Source: BJGV01 sp964013575 (GTDB lineage: Bacteria; Pseudomonadota; Gammaproteobacteria; Burkholderiales; Nitrosomonadaceae). Taken from it: 34,977 nt of DNA. Where the stretch lies: assembly GCA_964013575.1 (NCBI GenBank), contig CAXGWP010000016.1:1-34977 (forward strand), read 5' to 3'. A program made the position numbers and the translations under genes. Positions 26,338-33,953 of this stretch are shown here, piece after piece. The notes beneath the pieces are model-generated. The model was given only the letters and a program-made list of their open reading frames with translations, was not told the origin of the DNA and ran no database searches. Numbering within the stretch: position 1 is the stretch's first letter; every line of letters begins with the position of its first letter.

Positions 26338-26365
26338 CTAGTATAAAAATTGATTATTATACTAG
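26338..26365. promoter_or_regulatory. Inverted repeat between divergent genes, possible operator
   Basis: CTAGTATAA and TTATACTAG form a perfect 9-bp inverted repeat with a 10-base spacer, between the exported-protein gene (minus) and rmuC (plus). It lacks a U-run, so an operator is more likely than a terminator. The flanking bases of 26273-26550 are AT-rich with no clear consensus promoter. Confidence 0.35.
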
Positions 26366-26550
26366 TATTATAAACCAAGATATTAAAACAAACAGGCACA
26401 TATTTTTTAAATTCTAATATTGGCCAGAATAAGTTGAAAGCTAATCTTCCATATGCCATTATGATATACATCTAATTTAAAATACTGCTTATTCTTTTTT
26501 GATTTAAGCGTATTGAAGTAGAATTTTCAGATATATTTTGATTATTGTCT

Positions 26551-27885
26551 ATGTTGCAACCTACCTATTTTTTTCTTACACTTATCTCTGGTCTGATTCT
26601 TGGCGCTGCAATTATATGGTTGGTACAGCGAGCTAACGTTGCCCGGCTTAAGGAACAGTTACTTTATGCTAATAAAAATTTTGAAAAACTCACAAGTGAA
26701 CAAGAGGAAATTACAAATCAAAATCTTAGGCTAACAACTAAGAATCAAGATTTAAAAAATGAAATTACTAGATTAGAGACAACATTATCATTAGACAAAG
26801 AGAAACTAGAGTTCAAAAAAGTAACTGAAGAGCAAGTATCAAGTCAATTTAAAATTTCAGTTGATAAAATTTTAACTGAACAATCCAAGAAATTTACTGA
26901 ACAGAATAAAAACACTCTTGATCAAATAATAGGCCCTCTAAGAATAAAAATCTCTGAATTTGAGGGCAAAGTCCAAGAAGTTTATTATCAAGGAGGTAAA
27001 GAAAGATCAGCATTATCAGAACAAGTAAAACAGCTTCTAATTCTTAATAACCAACTATCAACAGATGCACATAATCTTACTCATGCGCTAACAGGACAAT
27101 CTAAAGTACAAGGAGATTTTGGTGAATTTATTCTTGAAAATGTCCTAGAAGCAGCTGGTTTACGTAAAGGATACGATTATAATGTACAAGTAAGTCATAC
27201 ACGAGAGGATGGAACTAAGGCCCAACCAGACGTAATTGTTAACATCCCAACAAACCAGCATATAATTATTGATTCAAAAATGTCACTTACTGCATATGCT
27301 AAATATACTAATTCTGCTGATGAAAGTGAGAGCAATACTGCTTTAAAAAAGCACTTACAATCGATACATTCACATATAAAAGAATTATCTGAAAAAAATT
27401 ATCATCAGCTCTATGGAATACAGTCGTTAGATTTTGTAGTTATGTTTATTCCAAATGAATCAGCCTTTATGCTTGCAAATTTGAATGAAAATGACTTATG
27501 TCTAAAGTCGTTTAATAAAAATATTTTAATCGCCAGTCCTAATACAGTGTTATATGTACTTCGCATTATCTCGAATCTTTGGAGACTAGAGAAACAAAAG
27601 AATAATTTTGAAAAAATTGCTAAACGAGGGACTCTATTTCTTGATAAATTAACTGGTTTTGCAAATGACCTTATTTCACTTGGAAGAAATATAGAAAAAT
27701 CACAAAAATCATATAAAGATGCCTTTGATAAACTTAAAGATGGACAAGGAAGTCTTATAAGTCAAGCAGAACAGCTTGAAGAATTAGGTGTAAAACCTAC
27801 TAAGCCACTACCCATAAAGTCAACCAATAATTCAACTTTAGCCAATTCTACTAAATCTTGCCAAAAAACACCTACGTCTGAGTAA
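26551..27885 (+). CDS. rmuC: DNA recombination protein RmuC
   Basis: RmuC limits inversions and rearrangements at short inverted repeats and is predicted to have a nuclease-like core. An N-terminal membrane anchor (FFLTLISGLILGAAIIWLV) is followed by a long coiled coil (residues 30-170). Then comes the RmuC domain: GDFGEFILENVLEAAGL, QPDVIVNIPTNQHIIIDSKMSL and FVVMFIPNESAF. The Asp and Lys of IIDSKMS resemble the PD-(D/E)XK nuclease core. ATG 26551 was chosen over TTG 26545, two codons upstream; neither has a Shine-Dalgarno. Confidence 0.92.
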   Translation: MLQPTYFFLTLISGLILGAAIIWLVQRANVARLKEQLLYANKNFEKLTSEQEEITNQNLRLTTKNQDLKNEITRLETTLSLDKEKLEFKKVTEEQVSSQFKISVDKILTEQSKKFTEQNKNTLDQIIGPLRIKISEFEGKVQEVYYQGGKERSALSEQVKQLLILNNQLSTDAHNLTHALTGQSKVQGDFGEFILENVLEAAGLRKGYDYNVQVSHTREDGTKAQPDVIVNIPTNQHIIIDSKMSLTAYAKYTNSADESESNTALKKHLQSIHSHIKELSEKNYHQLYGIQSLDFVVMFIPNESAFMLANLNENDLCLKSFNKNILIASPNTVLYVLRIISNLWRLEKQKNNFEKIAKRGTLFLDKLTGFANDLISLGRNIEKSQKSYKDAFDKLKDGQGSLISQAEQLEELGVKPTKPLPIKSTNNSTLANSTKSCQKTPTSE

Positions 27886-28096
27886 AAATAGTTCTTATAA
27901 AAATAAAATTAAATTAATTCACTCTAAATACTTAAGAAAATAATAGCCATTATAATTTATACGCAAAACCTTCATACATTAATATTCTGCACAAGAATTA
28001 TGTAATGGCATATCCAGTATAGATATAATTTATTTTAAATAATCTAAGGAAAAATTATATTGAGCAGTTTATTATTATGTAAGTCAAATTCCTACG

Positions 28097-28258
28097 CTAT
28101 TTCTTTCTTTTACTAATAAGTACAAGGATAACTCCAAGGGGTCCAAAAATTAGGCCAAAAAAACAGGCACTAATTGCCATATTTTTACGCGCACCAATAA
28201 TAGTTGCGCCAATAACAGAAGCTAACCACAATATAATCCACATATAAGCTATTTCCAC
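28097..28258 (-). CDS. Small hydrophobic membrane protein, 53 residues
   Basis: The start is a GTG with a perfect AAAGGAG six bases upstream; an ATG further upstream at 28318 has no such site and is rejected. The protein has two predicted helices (MWIILWLASVIGATIIGA and ISACFFGLIFGPLGVILVLI) and ends in the basic tail SKRKK. Repeated small residues (GATIIGA, GLIFGPLG) suggest helix packing. Similar tiny Gly-rich membrane proteins are widespread and mostly uncharacterised. The bases 27886-28096 between rmuC and this gene contain nothing convincing. Confidence 0.6.
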   Translation of the reverse strand: MEIAYMWIILWLASVIGATIIGARKNMAISACFFGLIFGPLGVILVLISKRKK

Positions 28259-28413
28259 AATATTCTCCTTTACTCTTCTATATAATACATTGATATAGCG
28301 CTGTATTAATTTTAACAATTATATAGGTTTAATTTATAAAATAAATAGTTAGAATTCTATAATTACTAAAGAATACTATGTAAAATATAATTGAATTAAT
28401 CTAAATTCCTTTT

Positions 28414-28737
28414 ATGAAAAATAAATTGCATGATTGGCTACAGAGATTTCTAAAGCGTAGTTTAAGAATCATAGCTGGTGCTGTTATTCTATTATTAGTT
28501 CTCTATTTAACTACTACCGCACGTGAGATAAGCACATCAACTATATCTTTTGAAAATTTATCTACCTTAGACTTTTTCTACAGTATATTTCTGACTACTC
28601 TAGCTTATATCTTTTTTATACTGATATGGCCAATATCTTTTGGAAAAAAATCAATTAACATAGAAAAAATACAATTAATAGGAAATAAGATTAAAAAGAA
28701 ATTTTTAACGTTTATAAAAATGTGGATACGAGGCTAA
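28414..28737 (+). CDS. Hypothetical inner-membrane protein
   Basis: The 107-residue protein has a basic N-terminus and two predicted membrane helices (IIAGAVILLLVLYLTT and FFYSIFLTTLAYIFFILIWPI). A Lys-rich C-terminal stretch of about 30 residues ends in MWIRG. No family is recognised. No Shine-Dalgarno is visible, and codon content is the same as in the neighbours. Coding status rests on length and the membrane pattern. Confidence 0.5.
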   Translation: MKNKLHDWLQRFLKRSLRIIAGAVILLLVLYLTTTAREISTSTISFENLSTLDFFYSIFLTTLAYIFFILIWPISFGKKSINIEKIQLIGNKIKKKFLTFIKMWIRG

Positions 28738-28849
28738 ATTTTTTTGGCCTTATAATGTTATATTGTATAAAGAATCTATATATATCTAATAAAAAAGCAA
28801 TCCTACCCCTGAAGATTTTTAATGGTCATAAATATTTTTGCATTAATCT

Positions 28850-29632
28850 CTAAATTTGCTCTTTACGACTCTTTACTATTAAGTCATATGCTACCTGTAC
28901 TTCTTTTGCCTGCTCAGTAGCTACATTTATCATATCTTCTGGCAAACCTTGTCCCATTAGTTTATCTGGGTGATATTGACTCATTAACTTACGGTATGCA
29001 CGTTTAATTTCCTGATCAGTCATATTCTTATCCACACCTAATGCTTTATATGCATCTTCAACAGCAGTAGCTGAAACAGCTTGGCTTCCTCCTGCAAAAT
29101 GTGATTGATTAAGCACCATATCCAACAGCTGCCTAAATGCAATTTCATCATATCCTAATTGATATGCGATATGGATTAATAATCGTTCCTCTGGGGATTT
29201 TATAGTGCCATCTGATAGTGCCATTACTATGAGATAAACAAGCAACATTTGCCTCAATTGGTGCGTTCTCCCACAAATTGACATAAACTCTTCTATAATT
29301 GGTTCAATATCAAAGTCTTGTTTAGCTCCTTGTTTAAATTGAGTAATTGCATTCTGTTTATGCTCAGTAGACATCCCAAGCCTTTGGAAAAGATTCTCTA
29401 CATGCGCTATTTCCTCTTTAGATATATGTCCATCTGCCTTAGCTAATTTCCCTAATAAAATAAAAACTGTCTTAAGAAATATTTTTTGACGAATACCACT
29501 ACTAAGAGGATTAATACCACCAATTCCATAAGCTCTAGATCTATCAATAATGCTACCTAAAAAATAACCAATTAATGATCCAAAAAAACCAAAAACAAAA
29601 AATCCCAATAAGGCAAAAATAAGCTTAAACAC
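28850..29632 (-). CDS. djlA: Co-chaperone DjlA
   Basis: DjlA is a membrane-anchored DnaK co-chaperone of 260 residues. A single N-terminal helix rich in Gly (ALLGFFVFGFFGSLIGYFLG) is followed by a TerB-like domain (residues 55-175, DGHISKEEIAHVE and DGTIKSPEERLL acidic repeats). A C-terminal J domain has the HPD motif in YRKLMSQYHPDKL. The start is GTG with AGGAG five bases upstream. The gene stands alone; its leader holds overlapping inverted repeats. Confidence 0.92.
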   Translation of the reverse strand: MFKLIFALLGFFVFGFFGSLIGYFLGSIIDRSRAYGIGGINPLSSGIRQKIFLKTVFILLGKLAKADGHISKEEIAHVENLFQRLGMSTEHKQNAITQFKQGAKQDFDIEPIIEEFMSICGRTHQLRQMLLVYLIVMALSDGTIKSPEERLLIHIAYQLGYDEIAFRQLLDMVLNQSHFAGGSQAVSATAVEDAYKALGVDKNMTDQEIKRAYRKLMSQYHPDKLMGQGLPEDMINVATEQAKEVQVAYDLIVKSRKEQI

Positions 29633-29657
29633 GGCAGCTCCTAAGACACTAGATAAA

Positions 29658-29713
29658 GCAAGGTAGAATTACTTCAGCAAGCAGATAAAGCATTATACCT
29701 TGCCAAATCTGCT
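29658..29713 (-). promoter_or_regulatory. djlA upstream region: possible -10 and overlapping inverted repeats
   Basis: On the minus strand a TATAAT (29697-29692) lies about 60 bp before the djlA start, with no good -35. Two interlocked inverted repeats cover it: GCAAGGTA/TACCTTGC (29658-29665 with 29696-29703) and AGCAGAT/ATCTGCT (29680-29686 with 29707-29713). The two cannot both form as nested hairpins. Confidence 0.3.
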
Positions 29714-29839
29714 GGCCGTAACCAAATTAAAATAATATAGAATATTTTTAGAGATACATAAAAAAATAAAAATATTAGCCTAAAGTAAATATTTAAAATT
29801 ACCCTATGTACAGAAAGAATTAAAAATTTATTCTGTTTG

Positions 29840-30439
29840 TTATGCACTATTATATTGGCAACTGTGCTTATCACTATCTATTTTCATTTTTTTAAGCTGA
29901 TTTTTTTGCTCGTCAGTTAAAATAGTATTAATAACCTTACGATTTCTAATATGCTGATCAAGTAATGACTTAAATATATTTAAATGTTCATCACCCAATG
30001 TCCGTAAGAAAAGTTCATCAGCTCCAAAACTCATACCGGAATAATTTAATATCTTAAGATTCCTATATATCTTTTTTTTTATCTTTTTATACTCATTTGA
30101 ATGTTTCTTATGGAGCCTGATAAGCCTCCCAAGCTGATTGTCAGAAAGATTCAATTTATCAGCATGCATAGCCACCATATGCGCATAGCTCTTAACCTTA
30201 CGTAATTTATGTGACTTCTTATGACTGTTCTTCTTATAAGACTCTTTTTTATAATGACAAGGACTACTTTTATGAGGCATAGCAGTATAATTTTTATGCT
30301 TATCATATTGTTTAGTTTGCATTACTAAAAATTCTTTACTCTTATAAGAGTTACTTAATTCTGATGCATATGTTATTGAAAAAAAAGAATAAATACTGGT
30401 TATAATGATAGCTAAGGTTATAGTTCCCCAATTAACCAT
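29840..30439 (-). CDS. Spy/CpxP-like periplasmic protein with a His/Lys-rich segment
   Basis: A signal peptide (ITLAIIITSIYSFFSITYA) precedes a very basic His- and Lys-rich stretch (residues 40-90: HK, HYKKESYKKNSHKKSHK). A helical part of Spy/CpxP type follows, with two LTxxQ-like motifs (LNLSDNQLGRL and LTDEQKNQL). Spy/CpxP proteins are envelope stress chaperones or sensors, and related proteins bind zinc. The His-rich segment could bind metal, but this is inference. A strong Shine-Dalgarno (AAGGAGAG) precedes the ATG and lies inside a possible small upstream frame. Confidence 0.7.
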   Translation of the reverse strand: MVNWGTITLAIIITSIYSFFSITYASELSNSYKSKEFLVMQTKQYDKHKNYTAMPHKSSPCHYKKESYKKNSHKKSHKLRKVKSYAHMVAMHADKLNLSDNQLGRLIRLHKKHSNEYKKIKKKIYRNLKILNYSGMSFGADELFLRTLGDEHLNIFKSLLDQHIRNRKVINTILTDEQKNQLKKMKIDSDKHSCQYNSA

Positions 30440-30572
30440 GATAGTCTCTCCTTAGAATTTTAAGTTGCTCTTCTTCCATTATTAAAAAGTCTTTCATTAC
30501 CATTTGTAAATGACCCAAGACTTCTGATTCTATTGAACTCCTAATAAATATAGAATTAATATAAAAAAACAT
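30432..30572 (-). CDS. Possible small protein overlapping the start of the Spy-like gene
   Basis: An open frame of 46 codons ends TAT CAT GGT TAA, overlapping the next gene's start by 8 bp. The C-terminal part (EVLGHLQMVMKDFLIMEEEQLKILRRD) is an amphipathic, acidic/basic helix that looks like real protein. The N-terminal part from ATG 30572 does not. A TTAGGAG lies within the frame but is not followed by a standard start codon at good distance; TTG or ATG starts within the frame are possible. Unproven. Confidence 0.3.
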   Translation of the reverse strand: MFFYINSIFIRSSIESEVLGHLQMVMKDFLIMEEEQLKILRRDYHG

Positions 30573-30756
30573 TAAAAATTTAAAACTCTAAATATAGCAA
30601 TTAAATGAAAAAATTATTCAAATAATTATCTATATTAATGAAATAAAAATCCATTTACATTTAACATAAGTTGTTATATACCTTTATGTGTTACTAATTA
30701 TCAAATCTAGCAAAAATACTAAAATTAGAATCAATAAATTACCTATCTATAATATT

Positions 30757-31017
30757 ATGAAAAAATTAAAGAATGAAAACGCAATTTTTAAGAAAGCCCT
30801 AATTTCAGGAGTAAAATATGCCGAAGACCGAGGAGTAGTTGAATTTGAAGCAACTGATTCAGCAAGTGATAAACTTTTATATATCTACAGACTCTTAGTC
30901 CATGACAAAATTATACAACCCCTGCCTGAAGATCAGGTATCAGAAAAAGCATTACGACATAAACTTGCATTGTGGTACTCAAGGCAATTGCCTAATGAGA
31001 GTCCTTTATTAAAGTAA
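30757..31017 (+). CDS. DUF5062-like small protein
   Basis: The start at MKKLKNENAIFKKAL (30757) gives 86 residues; the frame extends to 30688, but the extra N-terminus is unlike the rest. The pattern ALISGVKYAEDRGVVEF, SDKLLYIYRLLVHDKIIQPLPED and HKLALWYSRQLPNESPLL fits the DUF5062 family of gammaproteobacterial cytosolic proteins, function unknown. The family call is from memory of its consensus. It converges with the TPM gene, 10 bp apart. The upstream region 30573-30756 is AT-rich with no clear promoter. Confidence 0.65.
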   Translation: MKKLKNENAIFKKALISGVKYAEDRGVVEFEATDSASDKLLYIYRLLVHDKIIQPLPEDQVSEKALRHKLALWYSRQLPNESPLLK

Positions 31018-31027
31018 AACTTTAACC

Positions 31028-31642
31028 TTATTCTATAATTACCTTATTTTTAATTTCATTTGGGTTTTCATGGGTCCCTGGGAATTCTTTTGCTAAAATT
31101 ACACCACATTCCTTAACAGCTATACAGATGCCATCAGCAAGCTCATTTGATTTAATCTTGCTGACCATTTCTAATAATATATTTTCCCATGTTTCTTTCG
31201 ATACTTTTGCATTAATTCCAGTATCTGCAAGTATTTCAACGCGATGCTCAAAAACTGAAACCATAATAAGTATACCTGTTCGCTCTTTTGTTAAATGTAT
31301 ATTGTGAGAAAAGAAAGCTTGCAATGCGCGCTGGTGTACTTCTTCCTTAATTTTGGAGTTAGAAAGAAAAGGCTTAAGGATAAAATGAAATATTCCAAGC
31401 CAATATCCAATATAAAGGCCGGGAATTTGTGCCCAAAGGATCCAAATTGGGTCAGAATGATCAATACAGGAATAAGTAAGAAATCCAAATAGTAAGGATA
31501 CAGTTATAGCTAGACGCCAACGGGCGCCTGGGTAATCATCACTCTGAGCAACAATCATTGGAACAATTTCACCTGTGGTCTTTTTCTCAGCATCAAGAAC
31601 TGCCATAGAAATCCGATCAAGATCTGATTGATTAAAGTCCAT
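31028..31642 (-). CDS. TPM-domain membrane protein
   Basis: The 204-residue protein starts with a TPM-type segment (DLDRISMAVLDAEKKTTGEIVPMIVAQSDDY). Two predicted membrane helices follow (WRLAITVSLLFGFLTYS and IWILWAQIPGLYIGYWLGIF), then a second conserved block. That block (FFSHNIHLTKERTGILIMVSVFEHRVEILADTGI) carries the family's conserved H-RVEI-AD-GI. Its partner gene, with a secreted TPM domain and Gly-rich tail, ends 3 bp upstream. The TPM_phosphatase name is historical; enzyme activity is not shown for this type. Confidence 0.8.
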   Translation of the reverse strand: MDFNQSDLDRISMAVLDAEKKTTGEIVPMIVAQSDDYPGARWRLAITVSLLFGFLTYSCIDHSDPIWILWAQIPGLYIGYWLGIFHFILKPFLSNSKIKEEVHQRALQAFFSHNIHLTKERTGILIMVSVFEHRVEILADTGINAKVSKETWENILLEMVSKIKSNELADGICIAVKECGVILAKEFPGTHENPNEIKNKVIIE

Positions 31643-31645
31643 TAT

Positions 31646-32416
31646 TTACCAGCCTCCACTTGCTCCGCCACCAGAAAATCCACCACCTCCCCCTCCAAAT
31701 CCGCCACCAAAACCTCCGCCAAATCCGCCACCAAATCCACTGCGCCCACCACTCAGCATACTACCCAAAAGTAGCCCACTAAGAATAGAAGATCCAATAC
31801 CACCTCTGCCTCTTCGATTCCTTCCACCTAACATCGTTGGCCCAAAGAGAAAAAAAGTAAGAAATAGTAAATAGCCTAAATCTGCACCTCTTGATTGAGG
31901 ATTTCTTTGTATCTGAGGATGCGAAATTTTCTCTAATTTTCCCCCAACACTTTCAGCAATCATACTTAAGCCAGACAATACACCTACACCAATCTCTCCT
32001 TTCTTAAAAAAAGGAATAATTCCCACCCGGATAATTTTTCCAGCTAATGCATCAGGCAAATCACCTTCAAGCCCCTGCCCAACCTCAATACGAACCTTAC
32101 GATCTTGAGTTGCTATAAGTAATAGCACCCCATCATCCTTATCTCTTGAGCCAAGCTTCCATTTGTCTACAATTTTAATTGAAAGACTTTCAATCGTTTC
32201 ATCTTGAAGTTGTGGTATTGCAACCACTTGAATCTGTGGCCCATATTTTCTTTTAAACTGTATGAGGCTTGATGAAATTTGTGCATTCTCAGATTTAGTA
32301 AATACACCTGCAAGGTCAACTACGGGACCAGTATGTTTAGGAATATCAAGAGAAAATACTGGAGTCACACAAAAGAAGCTAAGAATAATTAAAATAATTG
32401 GCAATCTTAAGCTCAT
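31646..32416 (-). CDS. YgcG-type TPM-domain protein with glycine-rich C-terminus
   Basis: A signal peptide (LPIILIILSFFCVTPVFS) is followed by a TPM domain (PVVDLAGVFT, then IQVVAIPQL, KWKLGSRDKDDGVLLLIATQDRKVRIEVGQGLEG). A membrane helix near YLLFLTFFLFGP precedes a C-terminal tail built of FGGG units. ATG 32416 overlaps the LemA stop as TGATG; a TTG one codon earlier is the alternative. LemA-TPM pairs are common in bacteria and probably act together in the envelope, but the function is unsettled. The FGGG coding DNA is a 12-bp tandem repeat, locally GC-rich and prone to length change. Confidence 0.85.
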   Translation of the reverse strand: MSLRLPIILIILSFFCVTPVFSLDIPKHTGPVVDLAGVFTKSENAQISSSLIQFKRKYGPQIQVVAIPQLQDETIESLSIKIVDKWKLGSRDKDDGVLLLIATQDRKVRIEVGQGLEGDLPDALAGKIIRVGIIPFFKKGEIGVGVLSGLSMIAESVGGKLEKISHPQIQRNPQSRGADLGYLLFLTFFLFGPTMLGGRNRRGRGGIGSSILSGLLLGSMLSGGRSGFGGGFGGGFGGGFGGGGGGFSGGGASGGW

Positions 32417-33006
32417 CAAAGTGTTATTTTAGGGGCCTGCTTAATTTTATCTTCATTTTCAGGGCTAAACTGTGGTTTCTTATCATGCTTCAAGAATATG
32501 GCATTAAACCAAGATGTGGGTGGAACTGTAACTAAATTATTAAAAGCATTTATTGATTGAATGTATCTATTTCTTGCAACGGCTATCCTATTTTCTGTCC
32601 CCTCTAGTTGTACCTGAAGATCACGAAAATTTGTATTTGCCTTTAATTCAGGGTAACGTTCAACGACAACCATAAGACGAGAAAGAGCTGATCCTAACCC
32701 AGCTTGGGCTTGTGAAAACTGATTCATTAATTGAGGTGTTAACTGATCAGTACTGACCTTTGTCTGCGTTGCTTTAGCCCTTGCCTCTACAACTGCCTGT
32801 AGAGTTTCTTTCTCATGAGAAGCATACCCCTTGACTATATTAACAAGATTAGGAATTAAATCAGATCGTCTCTTATATTGATTTAAAACCTCTGACCATG
32901 CAGCTTCAACATTATTAAGAGCAGTTGGTATACTTTGTATCCCACAGCCAGATAGTGTGATTGCTACAAAAATAGCAGTAAAATAAGAAAGATTGTATTT
33001 ATTCAT
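32416..33006 (-). CDS. lemA: LemA family lipoprotein
   Basis: LemA proteins are small helical-bundle membrane proteins. This one of 196 residues has a lipobox (ITLSGC) after a hydrophobic N-terminus, so it is probably a lipoprotein. The core shows NNVEAAWSEVLNQYKRRSDLIPNLVNIVKGYASHEKETL, SRLMVVVERYPELKANTNF, and ENRIAVARNRYIQSINAFN, all diagnostic. First gene of the lemA-TPM-TPM operon. Upstream 33007-33283 shows an FNR-type site for the divergent gene; no clear lemA promoter was seen. Confidence 0.92.
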   Translation of the reverse strand: MNKYNLSYFTAIFVAITLSGCGIQSIPTALNNVEAAWSEVLNQYKRRSDLIPNLVNIVKGYASHEKETLQAVVEARAKATQTKVSTDQLTPQLMNQFSQAQAGLGSALSRLMVVVERYPELKANTNFRDLQVQLEGTENRIAVARNRYIQSINAFNNLVTVPPTSWFNAIFLKHDKKPQFSPENEDKIKQAPKITL

Positions 33007-33150
33007 ATTGTTAATTTTACAGTAAAAATATAAGTAACTCTAACTAAATATAAACAAAATAATATTAATAAATCTACATCTATTAAATAATGTTAATACA
33101 TATATAAATTCTTTTCTTATAATACACTTTTTAGCATAGCTCAAAATAAA

Positions 33151-33164
33151 TTGATTTATATCAG
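33151..33164 (+). promoter_or_regulatory. FNR/ANR-type binding site
   Basis: TTGATTTATATCAG matches the FNR consensus TTGAT-N4-ATCAA in nine of ten positions. With the TATAAT at 33207-33212 the predicted start is 33219, putting the box centre at -61.5, a standard class I activator position. The -35 region (33184-33189, GCATCG) is poor, as expected of an activated promoter. Confidence 0.6.
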
Positions 33165-33206
33165 CGTACTTGGTATTGTTAGGGCATCGGATCCATAATA
33201 TAGGAA

Positions 33207-33212
33207 TATAAT
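33207..33212 (+). promoter_or_regulatory. -10 element of the small secreted protein gene
   Basis: This is a perfect TATAAT 72 bp before the start at 33284, with no acceptable -35 and the FNR-type box one turn class upstream. Confidence 0.5.
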
Positions 33213-33245
33213 AAAATTATTTTTACTTTAGATTGGATTCAAAAA

Positions 33246-33287
33246 ATGCAAAAAGAATATAAATCAGAAGAGGAGACACAAAAATGA
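33246..33287 (+). CDS. Possible 13-codon leader peptide
   Basis: ATG at 33246 opens MQKEYKSEEETQK, whose TGA overlaps the next start as ATGA. The next gene's Shine-Dalgarno (AGAGGAG) lies within it. Its own ribosome binding site is weak. Translation is unproven. Confidence 0.25.
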   Translation: MQKEYKSEEETQK

Positions 33288-33514
33288 ACAAATTATTGAT
33301 TGCTGCTGCTGCAGTATTTATGATTAATGGACCCGTGATGGCATCTGGTGGTGGTGAAGATGATAACCTTGACATTGATGCAAGTTCTACTGCAGAAAGA
33401 GCTTTAAAAGGAGAAACTGCTCAGGCCATTTTAAATAGAATTGCATGTGCAGATAAAGATTCAGGAGATCAAGTCAAAGATTCAACTGACGGCACAACAC
33501 ATACCTGCCCTTAA
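33284..33514 (+). CDS. Small exported acidic protein, unknown
   Basis: The 76-residue protein has a clear signal peptide (MNKLLIAAAAVFMINGPVMA, cleavage before SGGG). A mature part of about 56 residues is strongly acidic and Gly/Ser/Thr-rich (GGGEDDNLDIDASSTAER). It has two Cys, in ILNRIACADKD and at the penultimate position (HTCP), that could form a disulfide. No family is recognised. A strong Shine-Dalgarno (AGAGGAG) suggests good expression, and the FNR-type box upstream suggests induction at low oxygen. Confidence 0.7.
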   Translation: MNKLLIAAAAVFMINGPVMASGGGEDDNLDIDASSTAERALKGETAQAILNRIACADKDSGDQVKDSTDGTTHTCP

Positions 33515-33953
33515 ATAAAATTTAATTAACCTATAAGAAAAAAATATAGGCTGCAAGGACCCCCATAAACTTTACTACAGGGTTCTATAATTTCTTATAA
33601 AACTCTGTAGTTTTATATAACTATAATTTACTAATTATAAATTGTTTAATTTTCCCTGATTACTATATAAATTATATTTTTATAATAAGACATTTATATC
33701 CTATAATCTTATTAAGATATAAAAAATTTAGTAAAACTACTAATTAATTAGAAATAGTATGAAATTCAATTTATACCTAAAGATGTCAAGCCATAACTTC
33801 TATTACAATAATAGCCATATAAAATAGAGATTAATTTCTTCATCATAAAGTTACATTACAATATTTTTGCGCTTATATTAAGTATAATTTAATTAATATA
33901 AGGCCATATTTTTTTGATACTGCAGTACTAAATTATGTGTATGAACGTTAATT
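33515..33953. other. Intergenic region with hairpins, no gene seen
   Basis: This very AT-rich stretch separates the small exported protein from the porin. It contains a hairpin CCTATA/TATAGG near 33530-33551, the terminator at 33576, and an AT-only inverted repeat TATAATT-tact-AATTATA at 33622-33639. No open frame of convincing length was found on either strand, and no confident promoter for the porin. Confidence 0.6.
33576..33615 (+). terminator. Probable terminator of the small exported protein gene
   Basis: TACAGGGTTCTATAA (33576-33590) pairs with TTATAAAACTCTGTA (33595-33609), with one G-U pair and one mismatch over a 4-base loop. It is followed by GTTTTATAT. Confidence 0.55.

Noticed and set aside
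28053..28113. Plus-strand TTG frame of 18 codons after AAGGA
   Set aside because: Too short, overlaps the start of a convergent gene's 3' end and has no protein-like character.
29674..29874. Minus-strand frame of 66 codons between djlA and the Spy-like gene
   Set aside because: It overlaps the Spy-like C-terminus and the djlA upstream region, has no ribosome binding site and looks like AT-rich chance sequence.
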